DNA of 64,000 bases from Rhynochetos jubatus (GCA_027574665.1 CM050665.1:310001-374000), one strand, 5' to 3'; positions 46,801 through 60,244 are shown, numbered from the stretch's first letter. Program-made: numbers and translations. The notes: a model not told the origin generated them from the letters alone.

Positions 46801-47640
46801 GTGCAGTGTCGTGCTCCTCTTGGCAGGCCTTTGCAATCCCAATTATCCCTGGAGCTGTGGGCTTTCTGGTTCTCCGGACCCTAACCCTAACCCTAACCCT
46901 AGAAGTTGCCGACCGCGGTTTCCGGCCACGGCCCCCCCTGGGTTCTGGCTAGGAAAGCTGGGGAAGGAGCCATGTCTGTGCAGTGTCGTGCTCCTCTTGG
47001 CAGGCCTTTGCAATCCCAATTATCCCTGGAGCTGTGGGCTTTCTGGTTCTCCGGACCCTAACCCTAACCCTAACCCTAACCCTAGAAGTTGCCGACCGCG
47101 GTTTCCGGCCACGGCCCCTCCGGGGTTCTGGCTAGGAGAGCAGGGGAAGGAGCCATGTCTGTGCAGTGTCGTGCTCCTCTTGGCAGGCCTTTGCAATCCC
47201 AATTATCCCTGGAGCTGTGGGCTTTCTGGTTCTCCGGACCCTAACCCTAACCCTAACCCTAGAAGTTGCTGACCGCGGTTTACGGCCACGGCCCCCCCGG
47301 GGTTCTGGCTAGGAAAGCAGGGGAAGGAGCCATGTCGGTGCAGTGTCGTGCTCCTCTTGGCAGGCCTTTGCAATCCCAATTATCCCTGGAGCTGTGGGCT
47401 TTCTGGTTCTCCAGACCCTAACCCTAACCCTAACCCTAGAAGTTGCCGACCGTGGTTTCCGGCCACGACCCCCCCGGGTTCTGGCTAGGAAAGCAGGGGA
47501 AGGAGCCATGTCTGTGAAGTGTCGTGCTCCTCTTGGCAGGCCTTTGCAATCCCAATTATCCCTGGAGCTGTGGGCTTTCTGGTTCTCCGGACCCTAACCC
47601 TAACCCTAACCCTAGAAGTTGCTGACCGCGGTTTCCGGCC
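43812..47640 (+). repeat. Mosaic satellite segment between HOR families F and G
   Basis: Five-hexamer blocks at 44202, 45269, 45806, 46342 and 47056 and CCCCTCCGGGG monomers (about 43902, 45866, 47115) resemble family F, while CCACGACCCCCCCGGG followed by GTGAAGTG (about 44256, 46212, 47464) resembles the ends of the window. A 1250-bp (7-monomer) offset relates 45770-46259 to 47020-47509. This looks like the exchange border between the two families. Confidence 0.8.
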
Positions 47641-50600
47641 ATGGCCCCCCCTGGGTTCTGGCTAGGAAAGCTGGGGAAGGAGCCATGTCTGTGCAGTGTC
47701 GTGCTCCTCTTGGCAGGCCTTTGCAATCCCAATTATCCCTGGAGCTGTGGGCTTTCTGGTTCTCCGGACCCTAACCCTAACCCTAACCCTAGAAGTTGCC
47801 GACCGCGGTTTTCGGCCACGGCCCCCCCGGGTTCTGGCTAGGAAAGCTGGGGAAGGAGCCATGTCGGTGCAGTGTCGTGCTCCTCTTGGCAGGCCTTTGC
47901 AATCCCAATTATCCCTGGAGCTGTGGGCTTTCTGGTTCTCCGGACCCTAACCCTAACCCTAACCCTAGAAGTTGCCGACCGCGGTTTCCGGCCACGGCCC
48001 CCCCGGGGTTCTGGCTAGGAGAGCAGGGGAAGGAGCCATGTCTGTGCAGTGTCGTGCTCCTCTTGGCAGGCCTTTGCAATCCCAATTATCCCTGGAGCTG
48101 TGGGCTTTCTGGTTCTCCGGACCCTAACCCTAACCCTAACCCTAGAAGTTGCTGACCGCGGTTTCCGGCCACGGCCCCCCCGGGGTTCTGGCTAGGAAAG
48201 CAGGGGAAGGAGCCATGTCGGTGCAGTGTCGTGCTCCTCTTGGCAGGCCTTTGCAATCCCAATTATCCCTGGAGCCGTGGGCTTTCTGGTTCTCCGGACC
48301 CTAACCCTAACCCTAACCCTAGAAGTTGCCGACCGCGGTTTTCGGCCACGGCCCCCCCGGGTTCTGGCTAGGAAAGCTGGGGAAGGAGCCATGTCGGTAC
48401 AGTGTCGTGCTCCTCTTGGCAGGCCTTTGCAATCCCAATTATCCCTGGAGCTGTGGGCTTTCTGGTTCTCCGGACCCTAACCCTAACCCTAACCCTAGAA
48501 GTTGCCGACCGCGGTTTCCGGCCACGGCCCCCCCTGGGTTCTGGCTAGGAAAGCAGGGGAAGGATCCATGTCTGTGCAGTGTCGTGCTCCTCTTGGCAGG
48601 CCTTTGCAATCCCAATTATCCCTGGAGCTGTGGGCTTTCTGGTTCTCCGGACCCTAACCCTAACCCTAACTCTAGAAGTTGCCGACCGCGGTTTCCGGCC
48701 ACGGCCCCCCCTGGGTTCTGGCTAGGAAAGCTGGGGAAGGAGCCATGTCTGTGCAGTGTCGTGCTCCTCTTGGCAGGCCTTTGCAATCCCAATTATCCCT
48801 GGAGCTGTGGGCTTTCTGGTTCTCCGGACCCTAACCCTAACCCTAACCCTAGAAGTTGCTGACCGCGGTTTCCGGCCACGGCCCCCCCGGGGTTCTGGCT
48901 AGGAAAGCAGGGGAAGGAGCCATGTCGGTGCAGTGTCGTGCTCCTCTTGGCAGGCCTTTGCAATCCCAATTATCCCTGGAGCTGTGGGCTTTCTGGTTCT
49001 CCGGACCCTAACCCTAACCCTAACCCTAGAAGTTGCCGACCGTGGTTTCCGGCCACGACCCCCCCGGGTTCTGGCTAGGAAAGCAGGGGAAGGAGCCATG
49101 TCTGTGAAGTGTCGTGCTCCTCTTGGCAGGCCTTTGCAATCCCAATTATCCCTGGAGCTGTGGGCTTTCTGGTTCTCCGGACCCTAACCCTAACCCTAAC
49201 CCTAGAAGTTGCTGACCGCGGTTTCCGGCCATGGCCCCCCCTGGGTTCTGGCTAGGAAAGCTGGGGAAGGAGCCATGTCTGTGCAGTGTCGTGCTCCTCT
49301 TGGCAGGCCTTTGCAATCCCAATTATCCCTGGAGCTGTGGGCTTTCTGGTTCTCCGGACCCTAACCCTAACCCTAACCCTAGAAGTTGCCGACCGCGGTT
49401 TTCGGCCACGGCCCCCCCGGGTTCTGGCTAGGAAAGCTGGGGAAGGAGCCATGTCGGTGCAGTGTCGTGCTCCTCTTGGCAGGCCTTTGCAATCCCAATT
49501 ATCCCTGGAGCTGTGGGCTTTCTGGTTCTCCGGACCCTAACCCTAACCCTAACCCTAGAAGTTGCCGACCGCGGTTTCCGGCCACGGCCCACCCCGGGTT
49601 CTGGCTAGGAAAGCAGGGGAAGGAGCCATGTCTGTGCAGTGTCGTGCTCCTCTTGGCAGGCCTTTGCAATCCCAATTATCCCTGGAGCTGTGGGCTTTCT
49701 GGTTCTCCGGACCCTAACCCTAACCCTAACCCTAGAAGTTGCCGACCGTGGTTTCCGGCCACGGCCCCCCCCGGGTTCTGGCTAGGAAAGCAGGGGAAGG
49801 AGCCATGTCTGTGAAGTGTCGTGCTCCTCTTGGCAGGCCTTTGCAATCCCAATTATCCCTGGAGCTGTGGGCTTTCTGGTTCTCCGGACCCTAACCCTAA
49901 CCCTAACCCTAGAAGTTGCTGACCGCGGTTTCCGGCCACGGCCCCCCCTGGGTTCTGGCTAGGAAAGCTGGGGAAGGAGCCATGTCTGTGAAGTGTCGTG
50001 CTCCTCTTGGCAGGCCTTTGCAATCCCAATTATCCCTGGAGCTGTGGGCTTTCTGGTTCTCCGGACCCTAACCCTAACCCTAACCCTAGAAGTTGCTGAC
50101 CGCGGTTTCCGGCCACGACCCCCCCGGGTTCTGGCTAGGAAAGCAGGGGAAGGAGCCATGTCTGTGAAGTGTCGTGCTCCTCTTGGCAGGCCTTTGCAAT
50201 CCCAATTATCCCTGGAGCTGTGGGCTTTCTGGTTCTCCGGACCCTAACCCTAACCCTAACCCTAGAAGTTGCTGACCGCAGTTTCCGGCCATGGCCCCCC
50301 CTGGGTTCTGGCTAGGAAAGCTGGGGAAGGAGCCATGTCTGTGCAGTGTCGTGCTCCTCTTGGCAGGCCTTTGCAATCCCAATTATCCCTGGAGCTGTGG
50401 GCTTTCTGGTTCTCCGGACCCTAACCCTAACCCTAACCCTAGAAGTTGCCGACCGCGGTTTTCGGCCACGGCCCCCCCTGGGTTCTGGCTAGGAAAGCTG
50501 GGGAAGGAGCCATGTCGGTGCAGTGTCGTGCTCCTCTTGGCAGGCCTTTGCAATCCCAATTATCCCTGGAGCTGTGGGCTTTCTGGTTCTCCGGACCCTA

Positions 50601-51174
50601 ACCCTAACCCTAACCCTAGAAGTTGCCGACCGCGGTTTCCGGCCACGGCCCCCCCGGGGTTCTGGCTAGGAGAGCAGGGGAAGGAGCCATGTCTGTGCAG
50701 TGTCGTGCTCCTCTTGGCAGGCCTTTGCAATCCCAATTATCCCTGGAGCTGTGGGCTTTCTGGTTCTCCGGACCCTAACCCTAACCCTAACCCTAGAAGT
50801 TGCTGACCGCGGTTTCCGGCCACGGCCCCCCCGGGGTTCTGGCTAGGAAAGCAGGGGAAGGAGCCATGTCGGTGCAGTGTCGTGCTCCTCTTGGCAGGCC
50901 TTTGCAATCCCAATTATCCCTGGAGCTGTGGGCTTTCTGGTTCTCCGGACCCTAACCCTAACCCTAACCCTAGAAGTTGCCGACCGTGGTTTCCGGCCAA
51001 GACCCCCCCGGGTTCTGGCTAGGAAAGCAGGGGAAGGAGCCATGTCTGTGAAGTGTCGTGCTCCTCTTGGCAGGCCTTTGCAATCCCAATTATCCCTGGA
51101 GCTGTGGGCTTTCTGGTTCTCCGGACCCTAACCCTAACCCTAACCCTAGAAGTTGCTGACCGCGGTTTCCGGCC
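47641..51174 (+). repeat. HOR family G, units of 9, 6 and 5 monomers
   Basis: CCATGGCC anchor monomers lie at 47641, 49231, 50291 and 51175, giving units of 1590, 1060 and 884 bp. The internal order (GTTTTCGG, then CCCACCCCGGG or GAGAGCAGG monomers, then GTGAAGTG) is that of family A at the left end. Private changes include TTTACGGCC near 47280 (just before the first anchor), GGATCCATG near 48563, AACTCTAG near 48668 and GGCCAAGACC near 50996. Confidence 0.85.
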
Positions 51175-52941
51175 ATGGCCCCCCCTGGGTTCTGGCTAGG
51201 AAAGCAGGGGAAGGAGCCATGTCTGTGCAGTGTCGTGCTCCTCTTGGCAGGCCTTTGCAATCCCAATTATCCCTGGAGCTGTGGGCTTTCTGGTTCTCCG
51301 GACCCTAACCCTAACCCTAACCCTAGAAGTTGCCGACCGCGGTTTTCGGCCACGGCCCCCCCGGGTTCTGGCTAGGAAAGCTGGGGAAGGAGCCATGTCG
51401 GTGCAGTGTCGTGCTCCTCTTGGCAGGCCTTTGCAATCCCAATTATCCCTGGAGCTGTGGGCTTTCTGGTTCTCCGGACCCTAACCCTAACCCTAACCCT
51501 AGAAGTTGCCGACCGCGGTTTCCGGCCACGGCCCCCCCCGGGTTCTGGCTAGGAAAGCAGGGGAAGGAGCCATGTCTGTGCAGTGTCGTGCTCCTCTTGG
51601 CAGGCCTTTGCAATCCCAATTATCCCTGGAGCTGTGGGCTTTCTGGTTCTCCGGACCCTAACCCTAACCCTAACCCTAGAAGTTGCCGACCGTGGTTTCC
51701 GGCCACGGCCCCCCCCGGGTTCTGGCTAGGAAAGCAGGGGAAGGAGCCATGTCTGTGAAGTGTCGTGCTCCTCTTGGCAGGCCTTTGCAATCCCAATTAT
51801 CCCTGGAGCTGTGGGCTTTCTGGTTCTCCGGACCCTAACCCTAACCCTAACCCTAGAAGTTGCTGACAGCGGTTTCCGGCCACGGCCCCCCCTGGGTTCT
51901 GGCTAGGAAAGCTGGGGAAGGAGCCATGTCTGTGCAGTGTCGTGCTCCTCTTGGCAGGCCTTTGCAATCCCAATTATCCCTGGAGCCGTGGGCTTTCTGG
52001 TTCTCCGGACCCTAACCCTAACCCTAACCCTAGAAGTTGCCGACCGCGGTTTTCGGCCACGGCCCCCCCGGGTTCTGGCTAGGAAAGCTGGGGAAGGAGC
52101 CATGTCGGTACAGTGTCGTGCTCCTCTTGGCAGGCCTTTGCAATCCCAATTATCCCTGGAGCTGTGGGCTTTCTGGTTCTCCGGACCCTAACCCTAACCC
52201 TAACCCTAGAAGTTGCCGACCGCGGTTTCCGGCCACGGCCCCCCCTGGGTTCTGGCTAGGAAAGCAGGGGAAGGAGCCATGTCTGTGCAGTGTCGTGCTC
52301 CTCTTGGCAGGCCTTTGCAATCCCAATTATCCCTGGAGCTGTGGGCTTTCTGGTTCTCCGGACCCTAACCCTAACCCTAACCCTAGAAGTTGCCGACCGC
52401 GGTTTCCGGCCACGGCCCCCCCGGGGTTCTGGCTAGGAAAGCTGGGGAAGGAGCCATGTCTGTGCAGTGTCGTGCTCCTCTTGGCAGGCCTTTGCAATCC
52501 CAATTATCCCTGGAGCTGTGGGCTTTCTGGTTCTCCGGACCCTAACCCTAACCCTAACCCTAGAAGTTGCCGACCGCGGTTTCCGGCCACGGCCCCCCCT
52601 GGGTTCTGGCTAGGAGAGCAGGGGAAGGAGCCATGTCGGTGCAGTGTCGTGCTCCTCTTGGCAGGCCTTTGCAATCCCAATTATCCCTGGAGCTGTGGGC
52701 TTTCTGGTTCTCCGGACCCTAACCCTAACCCTAACCCTAGAAGTTGCCGACCGTGGTTTCCGGCCACGACCCCCCCGGGTTCTGGCTAGGAAAGCAGGGG
52801 AAGGAGCCATGTCTGTGAAGTGTCGTGCTCCTCTTGGCAGGCCTTTGCAATCCCAATTATCCCTGGAGCTGTGGGCTTTCTGGTTCTCCGGACCCTAACC
52901 CTAACCCTAACCCTAGAAGTTGCTGACCGCGGTTTCCGGCC
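51175..52941 (+). repeat. HOR unit G, 10 monomers (1767 bp)
   Basis: The order CCATGGCC, GTTTTCGG, CCCCGGG, GTGAAGTG, GCTGACAGCGG (51862), GAGCCGTGG, GTTTTCGG with GTACAGTG, and so on reappears at 57196-58962 with an offset of 6021 bp and at 60560-62326 with a further 3364 bp. GCTGACAGCGG occurs only in these three units (51862, 57883, 61247). Confidence 0.88.
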
Positions 52942-55900
52942 ATGGCCCCCCCTGGGTTCTGGCTAGGAAAGCTGGGGAAGGAGCCATGTCTGTGCAGTGT
53001 CGTGCTCCTCTTGGCAGGCCTTTGCAATCCCAATTATCCCTGGAGCTGTGGGCTTTCTGGTTCTCCGGACCCTAACCCTAACCCTAACCCTAGAAGTTGC
53101 CGACCGCGGTTTTCGGCCACGGCCCCCCCGGGTTCTGGCTAGGAAAGCTGGGGAAGGAGCCATGTCGGTGCAGTGTCGTGCTCCTCTTGGCAGGCCTTTG
53201 CAATCCCAATTATCCCTGGAGCTGTGGGCTTTCTGGTTCTCCGGACCCTAACCCTAACCCTAACCCTAGAAGTTGCCGACCGCGGTTTCCGGCCACGGCC
53301 CACCCCGGGTTCTGGCTAGGAAAGCAGGGGAAGGAGCCATGTCTGTGCAGTGTCGTGCTCCTCTTGGCAGGCCTTTGCAATTCCAATTATCCCTGGAGCT
53401 GTGGGCTTTCTGGTTCTCCGGACCCTAACCCTAACCCTAACCCTAGAAGTTGCCGACCGTGGTTTCCGGCCACGGCCCCCCCCGGGTTCTGGCTAGGAAA
53501 GCAGGGGAAGGAGCCATGTCTGTGAAGTGTCGTGCTCCTCTTGGCAGGCCTTTGCAATCCCAATTATCCCTGGAGCTGTGGGCTTTCTGGTTCTCCGGAC
53601 CCTAACCCTAACCCTAACCCTAGAAGTTGCTGACCGCGGTTTCCGGCCACGGCCCCCCCTGGGTTCTGGCTAGGAAAGCTGGGGAAGGAGCCATGTCTGT
53701 GCAGTGTCGTGCTCCTCTTGGCAGGCCTTTGCAATCCCAATTATCCCTGGAGCCGTGGGCTTTCTGGTTCTCCGGACCCTAACCCTAACCCTAACCCTAG
53801 AAGTTGCCGACCGCGGTTTTCGGCCACGGCCCCCCCGGGTTCTGGCTAGGAAAGCTGGGGAAGGAGCCATGTCGGTACAGTGTCGTGCTCCTCTTGGCAG
53901 GCCTTTGCAATCCCAATTATCCCTGGAGCTGTGGGCTTTCTGGTTCTCCGGACCCTAACCCTAACCCTAACCCTAGAAGTTGCCGACCGCGGTTTCCGGC
54001 CACGGCCCCCCCTGGGTTCTGGCTAGGAAAGCAGGGGAAGGAGCCATGTCTGTGCAGTGTCGTGCTCCTCTTGGCAGGCCTTTGCAATCCCAATTATCCC
54101 TGGAGCTGTGGGCTATCTGGTTCTCCGGACCCTAACCCTAACCCTAACCCTAACCCTAGAAGTTGCCGACCGCGGTTTCCGGCCACGGCCCCCCCTGGGT
54201 TCTGGCTAGGAAAGCAGGGGAAGGAGCCATGTCTGTGCAGTGTCGTGCTCCTCTTGGCAGGCCTTTGCAATCCCAATTATCCCTGGAGCTGTGGGCTTTC
54301 TGGTTCTCCGGACCCTAACCCTAACCCTAACCCTAGAAGTTGCTGACCGTGGATTCCGGCCACGGCCCCCCCTGGGTTCTGGCTAGGAAAGCAGGGGAAG
54401 GAGCCATGTCTGTGAAGTGTCGTGCTCCTCTTGGCAGGCCTTTGCAATCCCAATTATCCCTGGAGCTGTGGGCTTTCTGGTTCTCCGGACCCTAACCCTA
54501 ACCCTAACCCTAGAAGTTGCTGACCGCGGTTTCCGGCCACGGCCCCCCCTGGGTTCTGGCTAGGAAAGCTGGGGAAGGAGCCATGTCTGTGCAGTGTCGT
54601 GCTCCTCTTGGCAGGCCTTTGCAATCCCAATTATCCCTGGAGCTGTGGGCTTTCTGGTTCTCCGGACACTAACCCTAACCCTAACCCTAACCCTAGAAGT
54701 TGCCGACCGCGGTTTCCGGCCACGGCCCCCCCGGGGTTCTGGCTAGGAGAGCAGGGGAAGGAGCCATGTCTGTGCAGTGTCGTGCTCCTCTTGGCAGGCC
54801 TTTGCAATCCCAATTATCCCTGGAGCTGTGGGCTTTCTGGTTCTCCGGACCCTAACCCTAACCCTAACCCTAGAAGTTGCTGACCGCGGTTTCCGGCCAC
54901 GGCCCCCCCGGGGTTCTGGCTAGGAAAGCAGGGGAAGGAGCCATGTCGGTGCAGTGTCGTGCTCCTCTTGGCAGGCCTTTGCAATCCCAATTATCCCTGG
55001 AGCTGTGGGCTTTCTGGTTCTCCGGACCCTAACCCTAACCCTAACCCTAGAAGTTGCCGACCGTGGTTTCCGTCCATGGCCCCCCCTGGGTTCTGGCTAG
55101 GAAAGCTGGGGAAGGAGCCATGTCTGTGCAGTGTCGTGCTCCTCTTGGCAGGCCTTTGCAATCCCAATTATCCCTGGAGCTGTGGGCTTTCTGGTTCTCC
55201 GGACCCTAACCCTAACCCTAACCCTAGAAGTTGCCGACCGCGGTTTTCGGCCACGGCCCCCCCGGGTTCTGGCTAGGAAAGCTGGGGAAGGAGCCATGTC
55301 GGTGCAGTGTCGTGCTCCTCTTGGCAGGCCTTTGCAATCCCAATTATCCCTGGAGCTGTGGGCTTTCTGGTTCTCCGGACCCTAACCCTAACCCTAACCC
55401 TAGAAGTTGCCGACCGCGGTTTCCGGCCACGGCCCACCCCGGGTTCTGGCTAGGAAAGCAGGGGAAGGAGCCATGTCTGTGCAGTGTCGTGCTCCTCTTG
55501 GCAGGCCTTTGCAATCCCAATTATCCCTGGAGCTGTGGGCTTTCTGGTTCTCCGGACCCTAACCCTAACCCTAACCCTAGAAGTTGCCGACCGTGGTTTC
55601 CGGCCACGGCCCCCCCCGGGTTCTGGCTAGGAAAGCAGGGGAAGGAGCCATGTCTGTGAAGTGTCGTGCTCCTCTTGGCAGGCCTTTGCAATCCCAATTA
55701 TCCCTGGAGCTGTGGGCTTTCTGGTTCTCCGGACCCTAACCCTAACCCTAACCCTAGAAGTTGCTGACCGCGGTTTCCGGCCACGGCCCCCCCTGGGTTC
55801 TGGCTAGGAAAGCTGGGGAAGGAGCCATGTCTGTGAAGTGTCGTGCTCCTCTTGGCAGGCCTTTGCAATCCCAATTATCCCTGGAGCTGTGGGCTTTCTG

Positions 55901-56880
55901 GTTCTCCGGACCCTAACCCTAACCCTAACCCTAGAAGTTGCTGACCGCGGTTTCCGGCCACGGCCCCCCCTGGGTTCTGGCTAGGAAAGCAGGGGAAGGA
56001 GCCATGTCGGTGCAGTGTCGTGCTCCTCTTGGCAGGCCTTTGCAATCCCAATTATCCCTGGAGCTGTGGGCTTTCTGGTTCTCCGGACCCTAACCCTAAC
56101 CCTAACCCTAGAAGTTGCCGACCGTGGTTTCCGGCCACGACCCCCCCGGGTTCTGGCTAGGAAAGCAGGGGAAGGAGCCATGTCTGTGAAGTGTCGTGCT
56201 CCTCTTGGCAGGCCTTTGCAATCCCAATTATCCCTGGAGCTGTGGGCTTTCTGGTTCTCCGGACCCTAACCCTAACCCTAACCCTAGAAGTTGCTGACCG
56301 CAGTTTCCGGCCATGGCCCCCCCTGGGTTCTGGCTAGGAAAGCTGGGGAAGGAGCCATGTCTGTGCAGTGTCGTGCTCCTCTTGGCAGGCCTTTGCAATC
56401 CCAATTATCCCTGGAGCTGTGGGCTTTCTGGTTCTCCGGACCCTAACCCTAACCCTAACCCTAGAAGTTGCCGACCGCGGTTTTCGGCCACGGCCCCCCC
56501 GGGTTCTGGCTAGGAAAGCTGGGGAAGGAGCCATGTCGGTGCAGTGTCGTGCTCCTCTTGGCAGGCCTTTGCAATCCCAATTATCCCTGGAGCTGTGGGC
56601 TTTCTGGTTCTCCGGACCCTAACCCTAACCCTAACCCTAGAAGTTGCCGACCGCGGTTTCCGGCCACGGCCCCCCCGGGGTTCTGGCTAGGAGAGCAGGG
56701 GAAGGAGCCATGTCTGTGCAGTGTCGTGCTCCTCTTGGCAGGCCTTTGCAATCCCAATTATCCCTGGAGCTGTGGGCTTTCTGGTTCTCCGGACCCTAAC
56801 CCTAACCCTAACCCTAGAAGTTGCTGACCGCGGTTTCCGGCCACGGCCCCCCCGGGGTTCTGGCTAGGAAAGCAGGGGAA
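52942..56880 (+). repeat. HOR family G, units of 12, 7 and 5 monomers
   Basis: Anchors lie at 52942, about 55075 (with CGTCCATGGCC) and 56313, with the next at 57196. The segment includes five-hexamer blocks at 54130 and 54667 and a GCTGACCGTGGATTCC monomer near 54341, which recurs near 63726 (offset 9386 bp). A private CAATTCCAATT lies near 53380. Confidence 0.83.
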
Positions 56881-59800
56881 GGAGCCATGTCGGTGCAGTG
56901 TCGTGCTCCTCTTGGCAGGCCTTTGCAATCCCAATTATCCCTGGAGCTGTGGGCTTTCTGGTTCTCCGGACCCTAACCCTAACCCTAACCCTAGAAGTTG
57001 CCGACCGTGGTTTCCGGCCACGACCCCCCCGGGTTCTGGCTAGGAAAGCAGGGGAAGGAGCCATGTCTGTGAAGTGTCGTGCTCCTCTTGGCAGGCCTTT
57101 GCAATCCCAATTATCCCTGGAGCTGTGGGCTTTCTGGTTCTCCGGACCCTAACCCTAACCCTAACCCTAGAAGTTGCTGACCGCGGTTTCCGGCCATGGC
57201 CCCCCCTGGGTTCTGGCTAGGAAAGCAGGGGAAGGAGCCATGTCTGTGCAGTGTCGTGCTCCTCTTGGCAGGCCTTTGCAATCCCAATTATCCCTGGAGC
57301 TGTGGGCTTTCTGGTTCTCCGGACCCTAACCCTAACCCTAACCCTAGAAGTTGCCGACCGCGGTTTTCGGCCACGGCCCCCCCGGGTTCTGGCTAGGAAA
57401 GCTGGGGAAGGAGCCATGTCGGTGCAGTGTCGTGCTCCTCTTGGCAGGCCTTTGCAATCCCAATTATCCCTGGAGCTGTGGGCTTTCTGGTTCTCCGGAC
57501 CCTAACCCTAACCCTAACCCTAGAAGTTGCCGACCGCGGTTTCCGGCCACGGCCCCCCCCGGGTTCTGGCTAGGAAAGCAGGGGAAGGAGCCATGTCTGT
57601 GCAGTGTCGTGCTCCTCTTGGCAGGCCTTTGCAATCCCAATTATCCCTGGAGCTGTGGGCTTTCTGGTTCTCCGGACCCTAACCCTAACCCTAACCCTAG
57701 AAGTTGCCGACCGTGGTTTCCGGCCACGGCCCCCCCCGGGTTCTGGCTAGGAAAGCAGGGGAAGGAGCCATGTCTGTGAAGTGTCGTGCTCCTCTTGGCA
57801 GGCCTTTGCAATCCCAATTATCCCTGGAGCTGTGGGCTTTCTGGTTCTCCGGACCCTAACCCTAACCCTAACCCTAGAAGTTGCTGACAGCGGTTTCCGG
57901 CCACGGCCCCCCCTGGGTTCTGGCTAGGAAAGCTGGGGAAGGAGCCATGTCTGTGCAGTGTCGTGCTCCTCTTGGCAGGCCTTTGCAATCCCAATTATCC
58001 CTGGAGCCGTGGGCTTTCTGGTTCTCCGGACCCTAACCCTAACCCTAACCCTAGAAGTTGCCGACCGCGGTTTTCGGCCACGGCCCCCCCGGGTTCTGGC
58101 TAGGAAAGCTGGGGAAGGAGCCATGTCGGTACAGTGTCGTGCTCCTCTTGGCAGGCCTTTGCAATCCCAATTATCCCTGGAGCTGTGGGCTTTCTGGTTC
58201 TCCGGACCCTAACCCTAACCCTAACCCTAGAAGTTGCCGACCGCGGTTTCCGGCCACGGCCCCCCCTGGGTTCTGGCTAGGAAAGCAGGGGAAGGAGCCA
58301 TGTCTGTGCAGTGTCGTGCTCCTCTTGGCAGGCCTTTGCAATCCCAATTATCCCTGGAGCTGTGGGCTTTCTGGTTCTCCGGACCCTAACCCTAACCCTA
58401 ACCCTAGAAGTTGCCGACCGCGGTTTCCGGCCACGGCCCCCCCGGGGTTCTGGCTAGGAAAGCTGGGGAAGGAGCCATGTCTGTGCAGTGTCGTGCTCCT
58501 CTTGGCAGGCCTTTGCAATCCCAATTATCCCTGGAGCTGTGGGCTTTCTGGTTCTCCGGACCCTAACCCTAACCCTAACCCTAGAAGTTGCCGACCGCGG
58601 TTTCCGGCCACGGCCCCCCCTGGGTTCTGGCTAGGAGAGCAGGGGAAGGAGCCATGTCGGTGCAGTGTCGTGCTCCTCTTGGCAGGCCTTTGCAATCCCA
58701 ATTATCCCTGGAGCTGTGGGCTTTCTGGTTCTCCGGACCCTAACCCTAACCCTAACCCTAGAAGTTGCCGACCGTGGTTTCCGGCCACGACCCCCCCGGG
58801 TTCTGGCTAGGAAAGCAGGGGAAGGAGCCATGTCTGTGAAGTGTCGTGCTCCTCTTGGCAGGCCTTTGCAATCCCAATTATCCCTGGAGCTGTGGGCTTT
58901 CTGGTTCTCCGGACCCTAACCCTAACCCTAACCCTAGAAGTTGCTGACCGCGGTTTCCGGCCATGGCCCCCCCTGGGTTCTGGCTAGGAAAGCTGGGGAA
59001 GGAGCCATGTCTGTGCAGTGTCGTGCTCCTCTTGGCAGGCCTTTGCAATCCCAATTATCCCTGGAGCTGTGGGCTTTCTGGTTCTCCGGACCCTAACCCT
59101 AACCCTAACCCTAGAAGTTGCCGACCGCGGTTTTCGGCCACGGCCCCCCCGGGTTCTGGCTAGGAAAGCTGGGGAAGGAGCCATGTCGGTGCAGTGTCGT
59201 GCTCCTCTTGGCAGGCCTTTGCAATCCCAATTATCCCTGGAGCTGTGGGCTTTCTGGTTCTCCGGACCCTAACCCTAACCCTAACCCTAGAAGTTGCCGA
59301 CCGCGGTTTCCGGCCACGGCCCACCCCGGGGTTCTGGCTAGGAAAGCAGGGGAAGGAGCCATGTCTGTGCAGTGTCGTGCTCCTCTTGGCAGGCCTTTGC
59401 AATCCCAATTATCCCTGGAGCTGTGGGCTTTCTGGTTCTCCGGACCCTAACCCTAACCCTAACCCTAGAAGTTGCCGACCGTGGTTTCCGGCCACGGCCC
59501 CCCCCGGGTTCTGGCTAGGAAAGCAGGGGAAGGAGCCATGTCTGTGAAGTGTCGTGCTCCTCTTGGCAGGCCTTTGCAATCCCAATTATCCCTGGAGCTG
59601 TGGGCTTTCTGGTTCTCCGGACCCTAACCCTAACCCTAACCCTAGAAGTTGCTGACCGCGGTTTCCGGCCACGGCCCCCCCTGGGTTCTGGCTAGGAAAG
59701 CTGGGGAAGGAGCCATGTCTGTGCAGTGTCGTGCTCCTCTTGGCAGGCCTTTGCAATCCCAATTATCCCTGGAGCCGTGGGCTTTCTGGTTCTCCGGACC

Positions 59801-60244
59801 CTAACCCTAACCCTAACCCTAGAAGTTGCCGACCGCGGTTTTCGGCCACGGCCCCCCCGGGTTCTGGCTAGGAAAGCTGGGGAAGGAGCCATGTCGGTAC
59901 AGTGTCGTGCTCCTCTTGGCAGGCCTTTGCAATCCCAATTATCCCTGGAGCTGTGGGCTTTCTGGTTCTCCGGACCCTAACCCTAACCCTAACCCTAGAA
60001 GTTGCCGACCGCGGTTTCCGGCCACGGCCCCCCCTGGGTTCTGGCTAGGAAAGCAGGGGAAGGAGCCATGTCTGTGCAGTGTCGTGCTCCTCTTGGCAGG
60101 CCTTTGCAATCCCAATTATCCCTGGAGCTGTGGGCTATCTGGTTCTCCGGACCCTAACCCTAACCCTAACCCTAACCCTAGAAGTTGCCGACCGCGGTTT
60201 CCGGCCACGGCCCCCCCTGGGTTCTGGCTAGGAAAGCAGGGGAA
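56881..60244 (+). repeat. HOR unit G, 19 monomers (3364 bp), copy 1
   Basis: Every variant I tracked here recurs 3364 bp later: CCATGGCC at 57196/60560 and 58963/62327, GCTGACAGCGG at 57883/61247, an inserted G in CCCACCCCGGGG at 59320/62684, and a five-hexamer block at 60152/63516. The unit consists of a 10-monomer and a 9-monomer part. It is also a copy of roughly 50.86-54.2 kb at a 6021/6022-bp offset. Confidence 0.92.
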
